Positions 1 to 12,187 of a stretch of 64,000 nt of DNA are shown one piece after another. Below the pieces are notes generated by a model that ran no database searches, was not told the DNA's origin, and saw only the letters and a program-made list of their open reading frames with translations. Position 1 is the first letter of the stretch. Every line of letters begins with the position of its first letter. Position numbers and translations under genes: made by a program. Origin of the DNA: Nectonema munidae (Eukaryota > Nematomorpha > Nectonematoida > Nectonematidae); NCBI GenBank assembly GCA_030549495.1, contig JAUIRK010000248.1, forward strand, positions 62,001 through 126,000, in the 5' to 3' direction.

Positions 1-308
1 AAATTTAATAGTAATTAGAATCTTCAAATTCTAAAACTAAATTTTTTGATACAATTTATGTTTTATGAATAAACAAAATTTTTCTCAAATCACCACTTAT
101 TTTCTCAAAAACTTTTTAGGTATCTGTGGCCAAGACTAATCTATTTAGCAAATTATAGTTTATGTAAAATATGTGTTAATACCAATTGTGTCTGCAATAA
201 AAAATGGCTGTTTTAAGATTATTCCCAGAATAAAAGTATTTTAAAATAAATCTCAGGATTGTAAATAATTAACTATCTGTCTATATTTAATCAAATAACT
301 ATCTAACC

Positions 309-1720
309 GAGTAGTTCCGAACCTTTTTCTAGTGGCGACCCCATTTAAGCCTCGCCAAACTTTCTGCGACTCCACTCAAAGACCAAGGCTAATTATCTTT
401 GATTAATAACGTTGAGATAGGGATGCTACACAACTGCAGTAACTTGTTTTATTATAGCAAGAGCCAAAATATACATTTATATACAATATAATTGTCTCAA
501 AATATATCATTTACATAGTTGGATGTTACTGATGCGAGTAATACAAGCTTTATTTTGATAATAAACAATAATGTTTTTAATGTTATGGTTGGTACTGCTT
601 TTCTATCACCAACTTCTCAATCCGTGGTGTTGTTTTGGATACAGCAGAACGTATGTCATTTTCAGCATGGAGTTTACTTCTTAGCTTCGATTTCATAAGT
701 AGTAAAGATGAAAATGTCACTTCACACATAAGGAAAAGGCATGAGAATTCTCAGCATACCTTCAACCAAATTTGGATATCGAAGTAAGTGCTTGATCCAA
801 AATTGATTCACTGCTAGGGATTCAAAGTCAGTGTTTGCACAATCAGATATGATAAAATGAATGAATTCCTCTTGATATCTTTCAGGAACATCTTGAATTT
901 TGCAGCAAATGGTTTTCTAAGTAAGCTATGGGATAACGGAAGCTTTTCTCGAAAATCTTGACTAAACTCCTCTTTAAAGTCTCCAAGTGTTGGATCAGCA
1001 AACTTTGAAAACTGTTATTGAATGGAATATCAGTCTCATTTTCTAACAAATGTATTTAATATGGGAAGCATGTAAAAACTCCTCTTTTTTATCCTTGATA
1101 GCCAAGGGCCTTCATTTGGAAGGCAGTTAGTTTTTCTGCAAAATCAAGTATATTGGAATTTTCTCGCTGGAGTTAAAGATTGAGAATTCAGAATTGTGAA
1201 GAAATCTACCAGGTATGCATTTTTTACCAAATTATTCATGTCATCAAGGAAATTTGTAAATTTCTGTTCTTCCTTGCTAATTCTTTCACTTCAGCATTTA
1301 ACTCAAAAAATCTCTGCAATACTTTTCCTTTTGACATCCACCTTAACTCAGTGTGCAATAGAAGAACTTCATGCTCGGAATCCATTTCTTGCCTAGGTTT
1401 AGCGAACAAGCGATTGTTCAATGCATTTGACTTTATGAAGTTAATTGCTTTAATAACAACTGATTGCATAACAGTTTCCAAATCTGTTGGCAATTATTTT
1501 GAAGCGAATACTCGACGATGTATAATGCAATGAACTGCAACTGCTTGTGGAGAAACATTCTTAAGCATCAGTTGAAGTAAAAGATCTACAGCCTCGCATA
1601 GACGGTGAATACATATGCCACCAAGATTTCCCCACTTAAGTCCATGTCTTAAGGAAATGATACCAATTTTGTCAAATATGTCAATCCTTTTAGTTCTTGT
1701 TTCTAATGGTCTGCAAAGGA
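309..1720 (-). mobile_element. hAT transposase relic (SCAND3/ZBED5-like)
   Basis: The minus strand carries broken hAT-family transposase. The best open stretch (1493-1236) reads like the family segment just after the catalytic region, with the words AINFIKSNALNNRLF and ELRWMSKGKVLQRFFELN. Upstream pieces near 1500-1700 include VHCIIHRRVFASK. Downstream pieces near 640-760 resemble the hAT C-terminal dimerisation region (TFSSLLLMKSKLRSKL). At 309 the plus strand reads GAGTAGTTCCGAACC followed by GGCGACCCC, like a hAT terminal repeat. Several stops and frame changes break it, and no matching right end was found. It was active as a cut-and-paste element in the past; it is not a host gene. Family assignment is from remembered SCAND3/ZBED5-like proteins. 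Confidence 0.75.
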
Positions 1721-1930
1721 GAAATCATCCTTAAAACCACCATTATTTATATATCGGACACAAACTAATAACTGAGGAAGATTACCTACAACTGTTGATA
1801 CACCTAGAAGGAACAACTACCAAGCAGGCCTTCTTTCTCACATCTGAAGAAAAAAAATGTTCTAGGAAAGTGAGAGCAAGCATGTTGAAGATATTTAAAG
1901 AATTTAGGAAAGGAGTCCTCGTAAAAATAT

Positions 1931-1936
1931 TTTATT
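1931..1936 (-). promoter_or_regulatory. candidate polyadenylation signal of the RNF38/44-like gene
   Basis: The minus strand reads AATAAA here, about 200 bases past the stop codon of the RNF38/44-like gene. In AT-rich DNA this hexamer is common by chance, so position is the only support. Confidence 0.35.
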
Positions 1937-2132
1937 CGATTTTGAACGTAGGAAATTAATTAAAAATATAATGGTGATGATGATGAGGTTGACATTGAAC
2001 TAATACTTAGAAAGAAGGGTATTTTTCTGATAAAAGCTTTGCTCAGGAGAAGATACGAGATAAATAAAAACATCTTGGACAGTTGAAAATAGAGAACGAA
2101 CAAAGGCAGTTAATTCAGCTTGGAAATTGATG

Positions 2133-5100
2133 TTACTTTACTGCAGAGGAGTCAAGCAGGTTGAAGCGACATATGGGACAGGAGAGATTATTCTAAAAAG
2201 GCAGAGAAATGTTAGATACAGACGAAATTTCAGTTAATAGGAAAAACCTTTAGCCATTTGGAGATGCATTTGGAGTGGTATTCGTGGCTGCACGGCAAAA
2301 TCTTGAGGGAACAGCGTTCTTCGAAGTCAGACATGCAGATGACACAATTTCTTTGCTCGCCCGTGTGAGTGTTGGAGCTGAAGCGATAGGAAACCAGATT
2401 TTCTATGACTGAGAGTAAAAGGATCATATTATTCGGTTAGCGACTACTGTCGACTTTACAAAAACAAAAATAACTTATGATTATTATGTAAGCTTTTTGA
2501 TTCATGAAATTAAAATGGTCTAATTTAAGCAAAAAAAGAAAGCAGGCGATTAGTTTTGGAAAACCAAAAAATAAAATAGTTAACTTGACGCATTTGATCC
2601 CAGAATAAGCAGATGGATGACATTGAGTAATTTGACATAAAACTATTTTAACAACAATAAATCGTTTGCATCATTTAAAAATGGCGGTGCTATCAAATAG
2701 ATAAAAAAAGAGTTTTTTTTAATTCCTGCTTATATTTTTCAATGAGTTTTTATATAACATAAAGTACATGATTTTCATTTATGGAACAACACTGGTTCCC
2801 ATTCAGCATTGGAAGACTCAATGCAAATCTTCTACTTTACATTATATATCGTTTCATTATTCGGGTCGTTTACCGATTAAAAGGAAACGTGAGACCGATG
2901 AGGTAGCACTATAATCGCAAGTCAGCGGGTATGAGAATGAAAATGAAAAGAAGGATCTAACTCGCTCACTTATATTTGGTAAAAGTTGTTAGTCACCATA
3001 AATACACAGACATAATTCAAAGCGCTGTATAGGAGCGTTCGGCGCTTGAAGCAAAAACTCATGAAAAGAACAATACACCCCTTTAAAAAACACTCCTTCA
3101 GTTCAGATATTTCAGTCGATTCTCAGGAGAAACGCCTCCTGATATATATACATTTATTTATTGGCTCTTATTCGTGGAGCTGGGTGCCAGCTGTTGATAC
3201 AAGTGTCATACAGGGCAGGAGTATATATCTTCTGGAGAATAAAAATGATATTAAAATTTATTTATGTTAGCGGAAAAAACTAAGTCAAGTCAAGTCACTG
3301 ACTAACTGGCCTCAGCTTAAAGTTATAAATAAATGTATATGGCAAGGGCCAATTCTCATGCGGTATTTGTCTTGTTACCATGTGGGTCAATTCAGTGAAA
3401 AATAAGCATGTTTTTTTAATATCATGTTCTCGATCATGAGACCCAGGGTAACTTTAGAATTGATACTTAGGAAAGAGTCGGCAGGCAATTTTCGGTTGTT
3501 ATATTAACCCACTAGGGTGGTAAGATACTGGATGGAAAGGAAATTTAGTAGGGGATCAATTCAAATAAACCTTTTAGTGAGCCAAATTCCCTTATAAGGA
3601 AATAGAAGGACAACTTTTTAAGAAAAAGGCGTTGACAGTTAAGATTTGAAGTGACAATGAATTTGCAGAGAAGTAGCGATACACTAATCGCACTCGGCAA
3701 AGATAATAATCAATATCATCCCTTGTTAAAGGCCAACATTTTAAAGATTGATCGCCTGCTTTCTTTTCCTATAGAATTTCATTTCTTAGGGCACTGGTCT
3801 CACTCTAGTCTTCAAAGGGTTAATAATGTCAAATACAGTGGGCTCCCTTTATAACATCACGATGTACCTCAAAATCAACAATGACACAACTTCACCAGTG
3901 GGGAGAAATAGTATACACCATTTGAATTATTAAGCTGACTTACGTAGCGTTCTTGAATGTGTTTCTGGTAGTAGAGTAGCAAAGCAAAGACAAAAGTAAG
4001 TTTTAATGCTCGAAAAAATAAAAACATAGTGATCACATCACAGAAGTACAAAACAATTAGCAATATTTTGTAAATCAATCATAAGTGATATGTAAAGGTA
4101 GTATTAGGTTAGGTTAGGTCAGGCATGATGGATACATGATAGAGATCGAATGTAGAAGAAGAAAGCTTACGCGATTTTGACAAGCCCTTGCGTCTTGCAT
4201 CTCGAAGATTTTGGGCCAAATTCAGAAGTGCCTGCGCAAGCAAAAAGAAGGAAATGTAACAGACACTGTATACAATATATCCAATGTTGACATGTTTTCA
4301 CTGTATTTTATTAACTGCATATCAAATGTTTAAATTAGTACAAAAGCACGCCTAACGTTTGCTTTGTTTAAAATAAGACATTGTTGTATGCATTTTTTAC
4401 ATAATTTGTTAATATTATTTCAATAACTATTTTATTGTATTTATTTAACCCATTAAGTACCATAGAAATCAGACGATTTATATTCAAAGTCATTGATAAA
4501 AGCAGATAAAGATGAAATTACTCATGTTCCCAAATGGGAGCATTGGGACTTAATGGGTTAAACACAGTCATGCATTTTCCCCATTTTAAAAAAGGATGCT
4601 CAACCAATTTTAGAAAAAGCTTTTTAGTGCAGATATTAACCCATTATCGACCAGAATAAGCAGACGATAATAACGGGTTAATATAATATTTTGGCGATTC
4701 TACGATCGTTGTAAAAACTTTGTTTGTCTGTCACATAGGCTAGCGCGCCTACAAAATACAGGATGTAATAAAAACTGCATTTCACCACCAATTTAAATAT
4801 TTTCAAATCTCAGTAAAATGTTTTAAGTTCATTTGACATTTTGGAAACTAAATGACAGTCTATATATCAGTGACTCGCTCTTACATCGAAAGCATTTGGG
4901 CATCATTATGTAGATTTTGTTTACACGATTTAATCCATTTTAATCCGGGTACATAATCCCAGACACTTATTCGTATTAGGGAAAGAATGCTGCTTGTTGG
5001 GGTGGAGAGTTTTTAAAAAAAGAATTATCACACACAACATTCATGTCACACAATATGGTTGTGTATAATATATTCTGCTGTGGTTAATCTCTTAATCCAT

Positions 5101-7593
5101 AGCGCCAAATTGATGCATCAGGGACACTTTAGATGAGGCAATTTCAAGCAAGTATCAAAGCTTAGAAAAGTATGCTATTTGGAATGAAGGTCGTTTAATT
5201 TCTTCATAAATAAAAATAATCTTTTTCATTTTGTTAGCAAAGCTAATAATATGCCATGTGTCCCTTTGATTCTGAGATAGAGTTGAAATGTTTTTTTTAT
5301 AAGTTTAATAAATATGTTGGAACTCTACATTCGGATCAGTGCTGCTCACAAGTGGATGGCGGTAGACTATGTGTAGGGAAGGTGAGACTTAAAAATATGC
5401 ATTTTTTCGAGTAGAATATTTTCTAATTTATTTTGGTATATTATATTATACGATTTGATTGATTAATAATTTTCCATTCTTATTGGCTGAAAATATAAGA
5501 AAATGTATATAAAAATGTTTTCGAGTCATCACCCACACACTACTGAGGTAAGGCAGAAAGTCTGTGTACTGTAAAAATGGTTCTTTGTGATGTGATGCTG
5601 AAATTTGAGATGAATTAAGGGTTGGAAAACGATTGAAGGAAAAATGGGAAAGATGGGCGTAAGGAATAAAACAGGGAGATTAATTACCTCGTAGTTATCG
5701 CATTCTCTATTTTCGTGAGTATTCGCAGATCGAAGGTTCAATAGAGAATTTCTTAGTCTTAAACTAAAAAATGATTGCGTACTAGCAGCATTAATGGCAG
5801 AAGAAAAAGATATTCTTACATGTGGAAGTGCATAGGAATTCTCCTAAGAGGACAAATGGCATCTGGCGTTGTGAAATAAGGATAGTAGGAGTGACAGTGG
5901 TGATGGTGAATGCGTCTGTAGCCACAAGACGCGTGTGGTTGCTGCTGTAGACTATTGCTCGGTAGCAGAGGAGTGCAGTAGGGGGGAAGTGGGGTCACTG
6001 CAGCCCCAACTGGTTCACTGAGCGATAGGGCCGCTTGACAGGAAGTGTTGGTGCTCACGCAAACGTTGTCAGAGGTGAGCAGTGGGTAGTGGTGGTGATG
6101 TAGGCACGGTGTGATTGGATGGGAAGAAGGTTGAGGTCGTGATGGGTTGTAGGCAGCACTCTGCTGTAACGATGACGAGCTGGCAAGGTAGGCGGCTGGA
6201 GGCGAGTTCGTTTGCTGGAGTGGGAAGAAGTTCGGCTGTCAACGAAAAATTATCGCAATCAAAGGACGCAGAACCGCAACATTTTCTTTTTATTTCAAGA
6301 TAATTCTTAAACAGGGCTTAGCAAAGTGGCTGGCACGGGTTGGGTTCTTTCACTTTAAAGGGATACATTTGTTCAACCTTTTACGTTGCTATTTCCCACT
6401 ACCTACCTCGTAGAAGCTTTTAGCGATGTAAATGTCATATTGAAACAAATAAATCATAAATGACAAATATTAACCCATAACTGTCTCGATTTTTTTTATT
6501 ATTTGATCTTTTTATATTATATATTTTCATAAAATAAATTAACTCTCAGGTTCATTCATATTACACAAGCTGAAATTGACAAAGGGTCTAAAAGAGTATG
6601 TTTTAAAAAATATTAAATTATTTAAAAAACTTGAATATTTAATATTCATCATATTTTACAAAATATTTAACACGTAAGTGAAATCAGCGATTTTATAATT
6701 TCTAGAAATTAGTGTGTATTAACATATCGAGAAAGTAAAAGAGTAGACAAGAATGCAGTCAATTCTTCCGAATTTATATCAAAATCAAAATTATTTTTGA
6801 AGCTGGGATATTGGCACGTTTCTTTACAGATAAAATGTAGGAATTTTTCATCAAAAAATATGTCTTTATAAGTAAATCAACTTTGCTGTCACAGAATATG
6901 GCACGATGGGCTAAATTGGATAGCAGAAGATATCTCATCTCTAATGAAATTATAGATATTTACTTTGATTGTTTTTCCATATTTAATTGGTTAATTAGTT
7001 GGTTTATAAATTAGTTAGTTGGTTGATTAGTTTATTCTATATAGGTGGCTGCTTATTAGTTTTCAGTTATGTCAATCATCCCCTATTTTATTCAAAGCTC
7101 TTCATTGAAAAGTATATCTTCTCCTAGAACAGAAACGCAAATTCACATTTTGAATATAATAGCAGGCCGAGCTACTCTGTTATGGTAATGACAGTGTGCA
7201 AAGTTTTAATCGACTAGAAAACACTCATTGAAGCATTTGCGTAGATAAGTAAAGAGTGCAAATGTTGGACTTACATCAAAGACCAAACTTGCGAGACATG
7301 GGTGGTGATACACGCCTTGCAAAGAGATGAAGTGCTGAGGTAGAGAGGGGGTGGTGGCGTTCGAACTAAAAACGAACAATGAATGATAAGAATCGGCGAG
7401 AAGATGGGGGAGCTTACGAAGAGGGGGTTGCGTTTGCCAGAAGGAGGTTGTGGTGTTGTGGGGTAAAGTTGGAGCGCAGAAGACTTGAGCGAGTGGGCAA
7501 GGACTGATTGTAGGGGGTGTGGCGAAGACTATGACTGTTCGATGAGAGAAAGGAGAAGGGTGGGATGTTGTTAGAAGAGCTGGTAGGAGGCAT
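2133..7593 (-). CDS. RNF38/RNF44: RNF38/RNF44-like E3 ubiquitin-protein ligase, seven coding exons
   Basis: Exons: 7593-7418, 7365-7275, 6235-5820, 5763-5688, 4231-4171, 2408-2248, 2192-2133. They total 1041 nt (346 residues plus stop); every junction has GT-AG ends and matching phase. Residues 1 to about 230 are low-complexity Ser/Pro/His/Gln sequence. Then come an acidic NYE, the helix ALLNLAQNLRDARRKGLSKS, the SYRF motif, and a RING-H2 domain with zinc ligands C295, C298, C313, H315, H318, C321, C332, C335. The NYEALLNLA...SYRF-RING order is the signature of RNF38/RNF44, which bind an E2 and transfer ubiquitin to substrates. The RING is split after WLK, and the last exon supplies CPICR. 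The start ATG at 7593 has a stop just upstream in frame; a non-coding 5' exon further upstream is likely. The donor after WLK is weak (GTTTTT). The N-terminal exons rest on splice logic and composition; the C-terminal half is firm. Confidence 0.88.
4445..4561. mobile_element. MITE with TTAA ends, copy 1 (117 bp)
   Basis: TTAA at both outer ends encloses inverted repeats CCCATTAAGTACC and GGGACTTAATGGG (right end as read on plus). TTAA duplication plus ends starting CCC is the rule for piggyBac-type elements, so this is probably a non-autonomous piggyBac derivative. It lies in the 5688-to-4231 intron of the RNF38/44-like gene. Confidence 0.65.
4636..4681. mobile_element. MITE with TTAA ends, internally deleted copy (46 bp)
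   Basis: TTAACCCATTATCGACCAGA at the left and AACGGGTTAA at the right. It contains the shared subterminal word AGAATAAGCAGACGATA. Only the ends remain. Confidence 0.55.
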
Positions 7594-8368
7594 GATACGT
7601 TGCAGAACGGATGGATTGGATCACCCTGCACTACCTCAGCAAAAAACTAACTCGCCAGGCCTTAGAAATAAAAAGTAAACATGAGACACACATTGAACGC
7701 AGTAAAATGAAGAAATAAAGGTTTTATTATAAGGTACCTATTTAGCGCTTTGAACTCTACGGGACACATTTGTCACAAGGAAATGATATAATATATATAT
7801 ATATTTTGATTTGGAGCTTAAAATAATGTTATTAGAGAAGTGAGAGTTTCTAATTTATCTGTTTGAATCAGAAGACGAGATAAGTTAAGAGCGCGTCAAA
7901 AATAGCTATTGACGATATTGTTTCAGAAAATAAGCTAAAAAGCGAAAAATATAAGAAAATTTTATCAAGTCATAACAGACCTACAATCGCAATGCGGATG
8001 AAGAAGTTACTTGTGAAAAAATGATCATTCTTTGCTTTTAAAGGTGCTTTCTAAAATTTGCATTGAAACAACCTACTACATTTGTTTGCTGAAAGGAATC
8101 TGCTAGAATTACGCATGCTATGTCAGTTCTGAATGTTATATTCTCTATTTTGGATGTTTAAAAAAGTATTTGAGTTTCGGAAAGTGATACCTTAAAGTCC
8201 TGGCAAATTCACGAGAAATGGTGTAATGAAAAAGTGACACGGTGTAACATTACGTAAAGAGGTTAAGTTCTGTGGATATGATCAGTCTCGCTTTTGCAAA
8301 AAAGAAGGTGTAAAATTGTGGAAAACTCTTCTATGTTTAGTTATGTATAACACAACGTACGCGTCTTT

Positions 8369-8548
8369 TTAACCGGTTAACGTGTGCCACAAGTGTTTCA
8401 AGAAAAAAATCACAGGCTTCAAATATTTATAGAATTAAATTTAAAATTAAAAAGAAAATGAACAATTAATCTTCAAAACTGTTATATTATAATTACATTC
8501 CTTCTACAATTGGATATCCTATGATTATTCTGGTAGTTAACCGCTTAA
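8369..8548. mobile_element. MITE with TTAA ends, divergent copy (180 bp)
   Basis: TTAACCGGTTAACG at the left and GTTAACCGCTTAA at the right form an inverted pair with TTAA on the outside. The interior is AT-rich and non-coding. Confidence 0.45.
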
Positions 8549-8759
8549 TAGCGTGGATTAAAATGAGCCGATAGTTTTCTTAATAAAAAATATAAGTCAA
8601 AATCAGGTATGCCGAAAAAGCAATTTGAAATAAGACTTTGTACTATTTTTCTAATACTTTTAAATTTTATTTCAATAAGAGTTGAGTAGAGACAAGGGGC
8701 ATAGCTTCCGACCACTTTTCTATTTGATTGCAGCTCTATCAATTGAACATTTGATTATA

Positions 8760-10120
8760 TTTAATTTCTAATTTATATCCAAAATTTTAAAGTGAAAAAT
8801 TAAAAAAAATCATCTTTATATTACATTTTACTGAAAAAAAAATTTTTCTGAACAAGGATATTAATCATTAACTAAAAAATAACTAACATATGTAGTTAAA
8901 GATGCGATTTTTAAGCTAAAAATGTTGATTGAATTACAAAATGCAAAAGCATAACATATAAAATTTCCAATTGCATGAAAAAAACTTTCTTTGATAAAAA
9001 GTTCATTCAAAGGATATTTTTAAAATAGGTAAAAATTATGCATTCAAAAATGTATTCAAGCATAAAAGTTATTCTTAAACTTATTCTTGAATATTTCTTA
9101 CAGAATTAATTATTTCCAATACAAATATACTATCAGAAGCAAAACTGTTACAGACATTACTTTTTACATCGTTCAGAATTATTTAATAGCTTTTCGTCTC
9201 AATTTGCTTAATTTTGATTTCATACAAGAAAAGAAGTTTTCAGTTGAATTCAAAACAACGTATCAATTTTTTTACTACAAAAATTAAATTATGAATTTGT
9301 AATGATGAAATGTGAATATTCTTCATTATAAGAACAAGATTTCAATTAAGAATTTAAAATCCTCCTTTAATCTGATAATGCCCAGTTTAGTGATATTTTC
9401 ACCATTTGATACTGGAACCTAACGGGAAATATCATAACCATAATTGATTGTGCAAATTGAATACAAAATAACAATTTTATTGAAATCCTTTAAGATTAAC
9501 AGCAAATGAAAAGCTAATCTTTAGTTATCTCTGAATTTTGTTTCAGATTTCAGTTTCTTATTAAACTGCGGTCCCATGTCTCTGAAAAATTGTGATTTGG
9601 GTAATTAAGTTTGTAGTATACGCTCTCTAAACAAACTAGAGTCAATAATTTTTTTTATTGATATAAATTCAATTATTATCTTTAATTTATGTAAAATTTC
9701 AGCTTTATTCATATTTTTCTTCCTGGTTTTTTTTATAAAGATCAAAAAAATTAGGATCTTAGAGAACAGAATTTTCAATTGTGAGGGCGCATTTATTGAT
9801 CGTATCTGCACCAACATTTTTTGATATCATATTTTCCCTATTTTTAAAAGTATTTCTGGCGTTCTATTTTAATTAAAGACAGTAGATATATTAAGAAAAT
9901 ATAAATATGGTGAGCAGACAATTACAAAATTTTATAAAATCAAGTATGATCAATCATTTTTTTCAAAAAAAATAAAATTTATTTTAAAACATTTATTTTG
10001 AAACGATGGAAATTTTTAACTTGGCAAATAAAAATTTTAGCAAATTTATCAAAATTCAGTCGCTTGTAAAAAGCTTTTAATCGTTCGGGGCTTGAATAAA
10101 AATTATCTACGTAATTTATC
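8760..10120. other. AT-rich non-coding stretch
   Basis: I see no gene, repeat unit or element end. The short open frames here are low-complexity Phe/Ile/Lys/Asn sequence, as expected by chance at this base composition. Confidence 0.6.
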
Positions 10121-10177
10121 TAAAATATTTTTCTAAGCTATTGGTTTTCTTCATGCTGGTATTTTGGATAGCATTTA

Positions 10178-10237
10178 TCTATGATATTGGTTTTTCTCTA
10201 GTATTTGTCTATGATATTGGTTTTTCTCTAGTATTTG
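10178..10237. repeat. 30-bp tandem duplication inside a degenerate repeat
   Basis: The unit beginning TCTATGATATTGG and ending CTAGTATTTG occurs twice in a row without change. Looser copies containing ATTGG-TTTTTC and CTAGTATTT extend from about 10135 to 10310. Confidence 0.7.
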
Positions 10238-10409
10238 TCTAGGCTATTGATTTTTCTCATGCTGGTATCTTTGCTAGTATTTTTCTATATTGGTTTTTTT
10301 CGTGTTTTGTATTGTTATTAGTGTTTCTTTCCGATTTTAACTTATAATTTTCCTCGTCAATTCTCGGAAGGACAAAAATTCAGCAGCACCAATCATCGTG
10401 TTTCATTTT

Positions 10410-10453
10410 CCGACTCCCCAGCCCTGGTTAGCATCCACTTTTCTAAAGCCCAA
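10410..10453 (+). repeat. copy A of a 44-bp dispersed duplication
   Basis: It reads CGACTCCCCAGCCCTGGTTA and then GCATCCACTTTTCTAAAGCC. The same text with two base changes recurs at 12095-12139, across the right end of the hAT-like MITE and its flank. Confidence 0.75.
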
Positions 10454-11266
10454 AGTGATCAAATATGAATAAAGTCATATCCAAGGTTGACAAAAACATT
10501 ATTTAATTATTTAATCGTGTATTAAAAAAAACGAATAATTTTAATAGTTTACAAATGTTAGGACATGTCAACGAGAAAGCCATTGAAAAAGTGGTTGAAA
10601 TTGATATGATTTTTAGGTATTGATTGTTGACACGTTTTAGACTAAACTTTGACAGGCCATTTTATAGTGACTTTTCTTCATATACGACTTTATAAGTGTC
10701 GCAAGGACATGAACTATATTTTATAGGGGATACTTTATTTTGAGATCCAAAAACATGAGAAAATCACAGGGACCAGGGTTTTCATTGGGTGGGAGAAGGC
10801 GTAAATCTCCGTTTTATATATAAGAACGAGTGAAAATATAAAACTGAATCAAAAAAGTAGTAAATTAGAGTTAGTGTTTAGTGTTAATTTTGAAGCTGAT
10901 TTTAAGGTTTTCTTAACCCATTCAAGACCGAACAAAGCAGAGGACTTTAGTGATTTGTATTTAGTTCATTGAAAGTAAAAGTTCTTCTGATCATTAGTAT
11001 AAAATTGTTTAAATATGATATATCTTGAAAAGAGGCACACATCCTCAAATTTGAGGGGAGCGAATTTTTTTTATATATATATTTTTCAAATTATAATATA
11101 AAAATTTTTTGCCTAATGAACACTTCACCGTTATTACCCGATATTATACTTGCACTGTAAGTTTCCAATCCCACCACATAACCGCGGATAACTACACTGA
11201 TTTTATCCAGTCAAATTATGATGTTTGTAATTCTGATTGCATCACTACCTTTTAGCTCAGTAGTTT

Positions 11267-11350
11267 TCAAACTGGAGTCCGCGGTGTCCTACGCGATCGC
11301 GAAGCAGTTCCATGGGGACCGAGAAGGAGACGATGAGTGGATCGTTTTGC
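11267..11350 (+). mobile_element. hAT-like terminal fragment
   Basis: CAGTAGTTTTCAAACTGGAG followed by TCCGCGG is typical of a hAT terminal repeat. The sequence after it (ATGGGGACCGAGAAGG, then GTGGATCGTTTTGC) is shared with 15797-15850. Confidence 0.55.
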
Positions 11351-11443
11351 ACAATACAGTATACCTATTTTCGGTCATTTGGGAGTTTTGCCAATAAGGC
11401 AAAATTTAAAAGAATAAATAATCTGTTGTGGAGTGTTAGCAAT

Positions 11444-12112
11444 CAGGGGTGCGGAGTCGGATAATACAAGGTCCGACTCCTAAATTTTTGAATGCTGACT
11501 CTGATTTTGATGATACCTCCTCTAACTCCAACTCCGACTCCTTAACACTTTAGTTTAACATTTATACACACAGAAATACAAAGAAAATCAGTTATATGAC
11601 AATTACTGCTCTTTTATTTTGGAGTTAAAAACTGAAAATCATAAAAATTAAAAATAAGAAGCTTACGTTTAGCAAAATTTAACAGGCGAAAACGTTGCAA
11701 GTTGGAAATCGAAATAGCGGAAGCTTTCACGAAAAAATGAATGCCAAAACAATTCGAGAAATATAAGATTGAATTATGACGAACTTGTGTCAGATAGAAA
11801 ATGTATGCTCAACACTTGGTGAAGGATTTTTCATTACATCAACATTTGGCAACTAGCAAGTTTTTGTTATTGTGCTTCATTATATTAGATCAGAACAGTA
11901 AACAAGTTAAAAAAAAAACAAACAAAAGTTGTTTGAAAACATTTTGAAGTTGAATCAAATGAATTTTCGGAGTCGGAGTCGGAAAAAGAAACTCCGACTC
12001 GTTTTTTTCAAAAATAAAAATCCGATTTAAAAAAAAAAAAAAAAGTTTTTTAAAGTTTTTAAACTTTAAGATAAAATCACCGACTCTCTACGACTCCGAC
12101 TCCGCAGCACTG
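11444..12112. mobile_element. hAT-like MITE with GAGTCGG-rich ends (669 bp)
   Basis: The left end CAGGGGTGCGGAGTCGG matches the reverse complement of the right end CCGACTCCGCAGCACTG (CAGTGCTGCGGAGTCGG). It is flanked by GTTAGCAAT (11435-11443) and GTTAGCAT (12113-12120), an eight-base target duplication with one base of drift, which is the hAT length. Repeated GACTCCGACTCC words lie inside both ends. It has no coding capacity, so it depended on a transposase from elsewhere. Confidence 0.75.
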
Positions 12113-12139
12113 GTTAGCATCCACTTTTCTAAAGCCCAG
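12095..12139 (+). repeat. copy B of the 44-bp dispersed duplication
   Basis: CGACTCCGCAGCACTGGTTA followed by GCATCCACTTTTCTAAAGCC repeats 10410-10453. It spans the MITE right end, the target duplication and the flank. Confidence 0.75.
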
Positions 12140-12187
12140 CAAGTTAAAGACACTGGAATTGAAGTAATCGAATTCAGTAAACAAATA

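Noticed and set aside
1180-1533. plus-strand 117-codon open frame
   Set aside because: Antisense to recognisable hAT transposase sequence.
4106-4123. (TTAGG)n telomere-like repeat
   Set aside because: Only about three imperfect units, too few to be more than chance or a trivial interstitial run.
7206-7631. 141-codon minus-strand open frame as a gene
   Set aside because: It overlaps two RNF38/44-like exons in part in a different frame; the spliced reading frame with GTAAGC and GTAAGT donors explains the region better.
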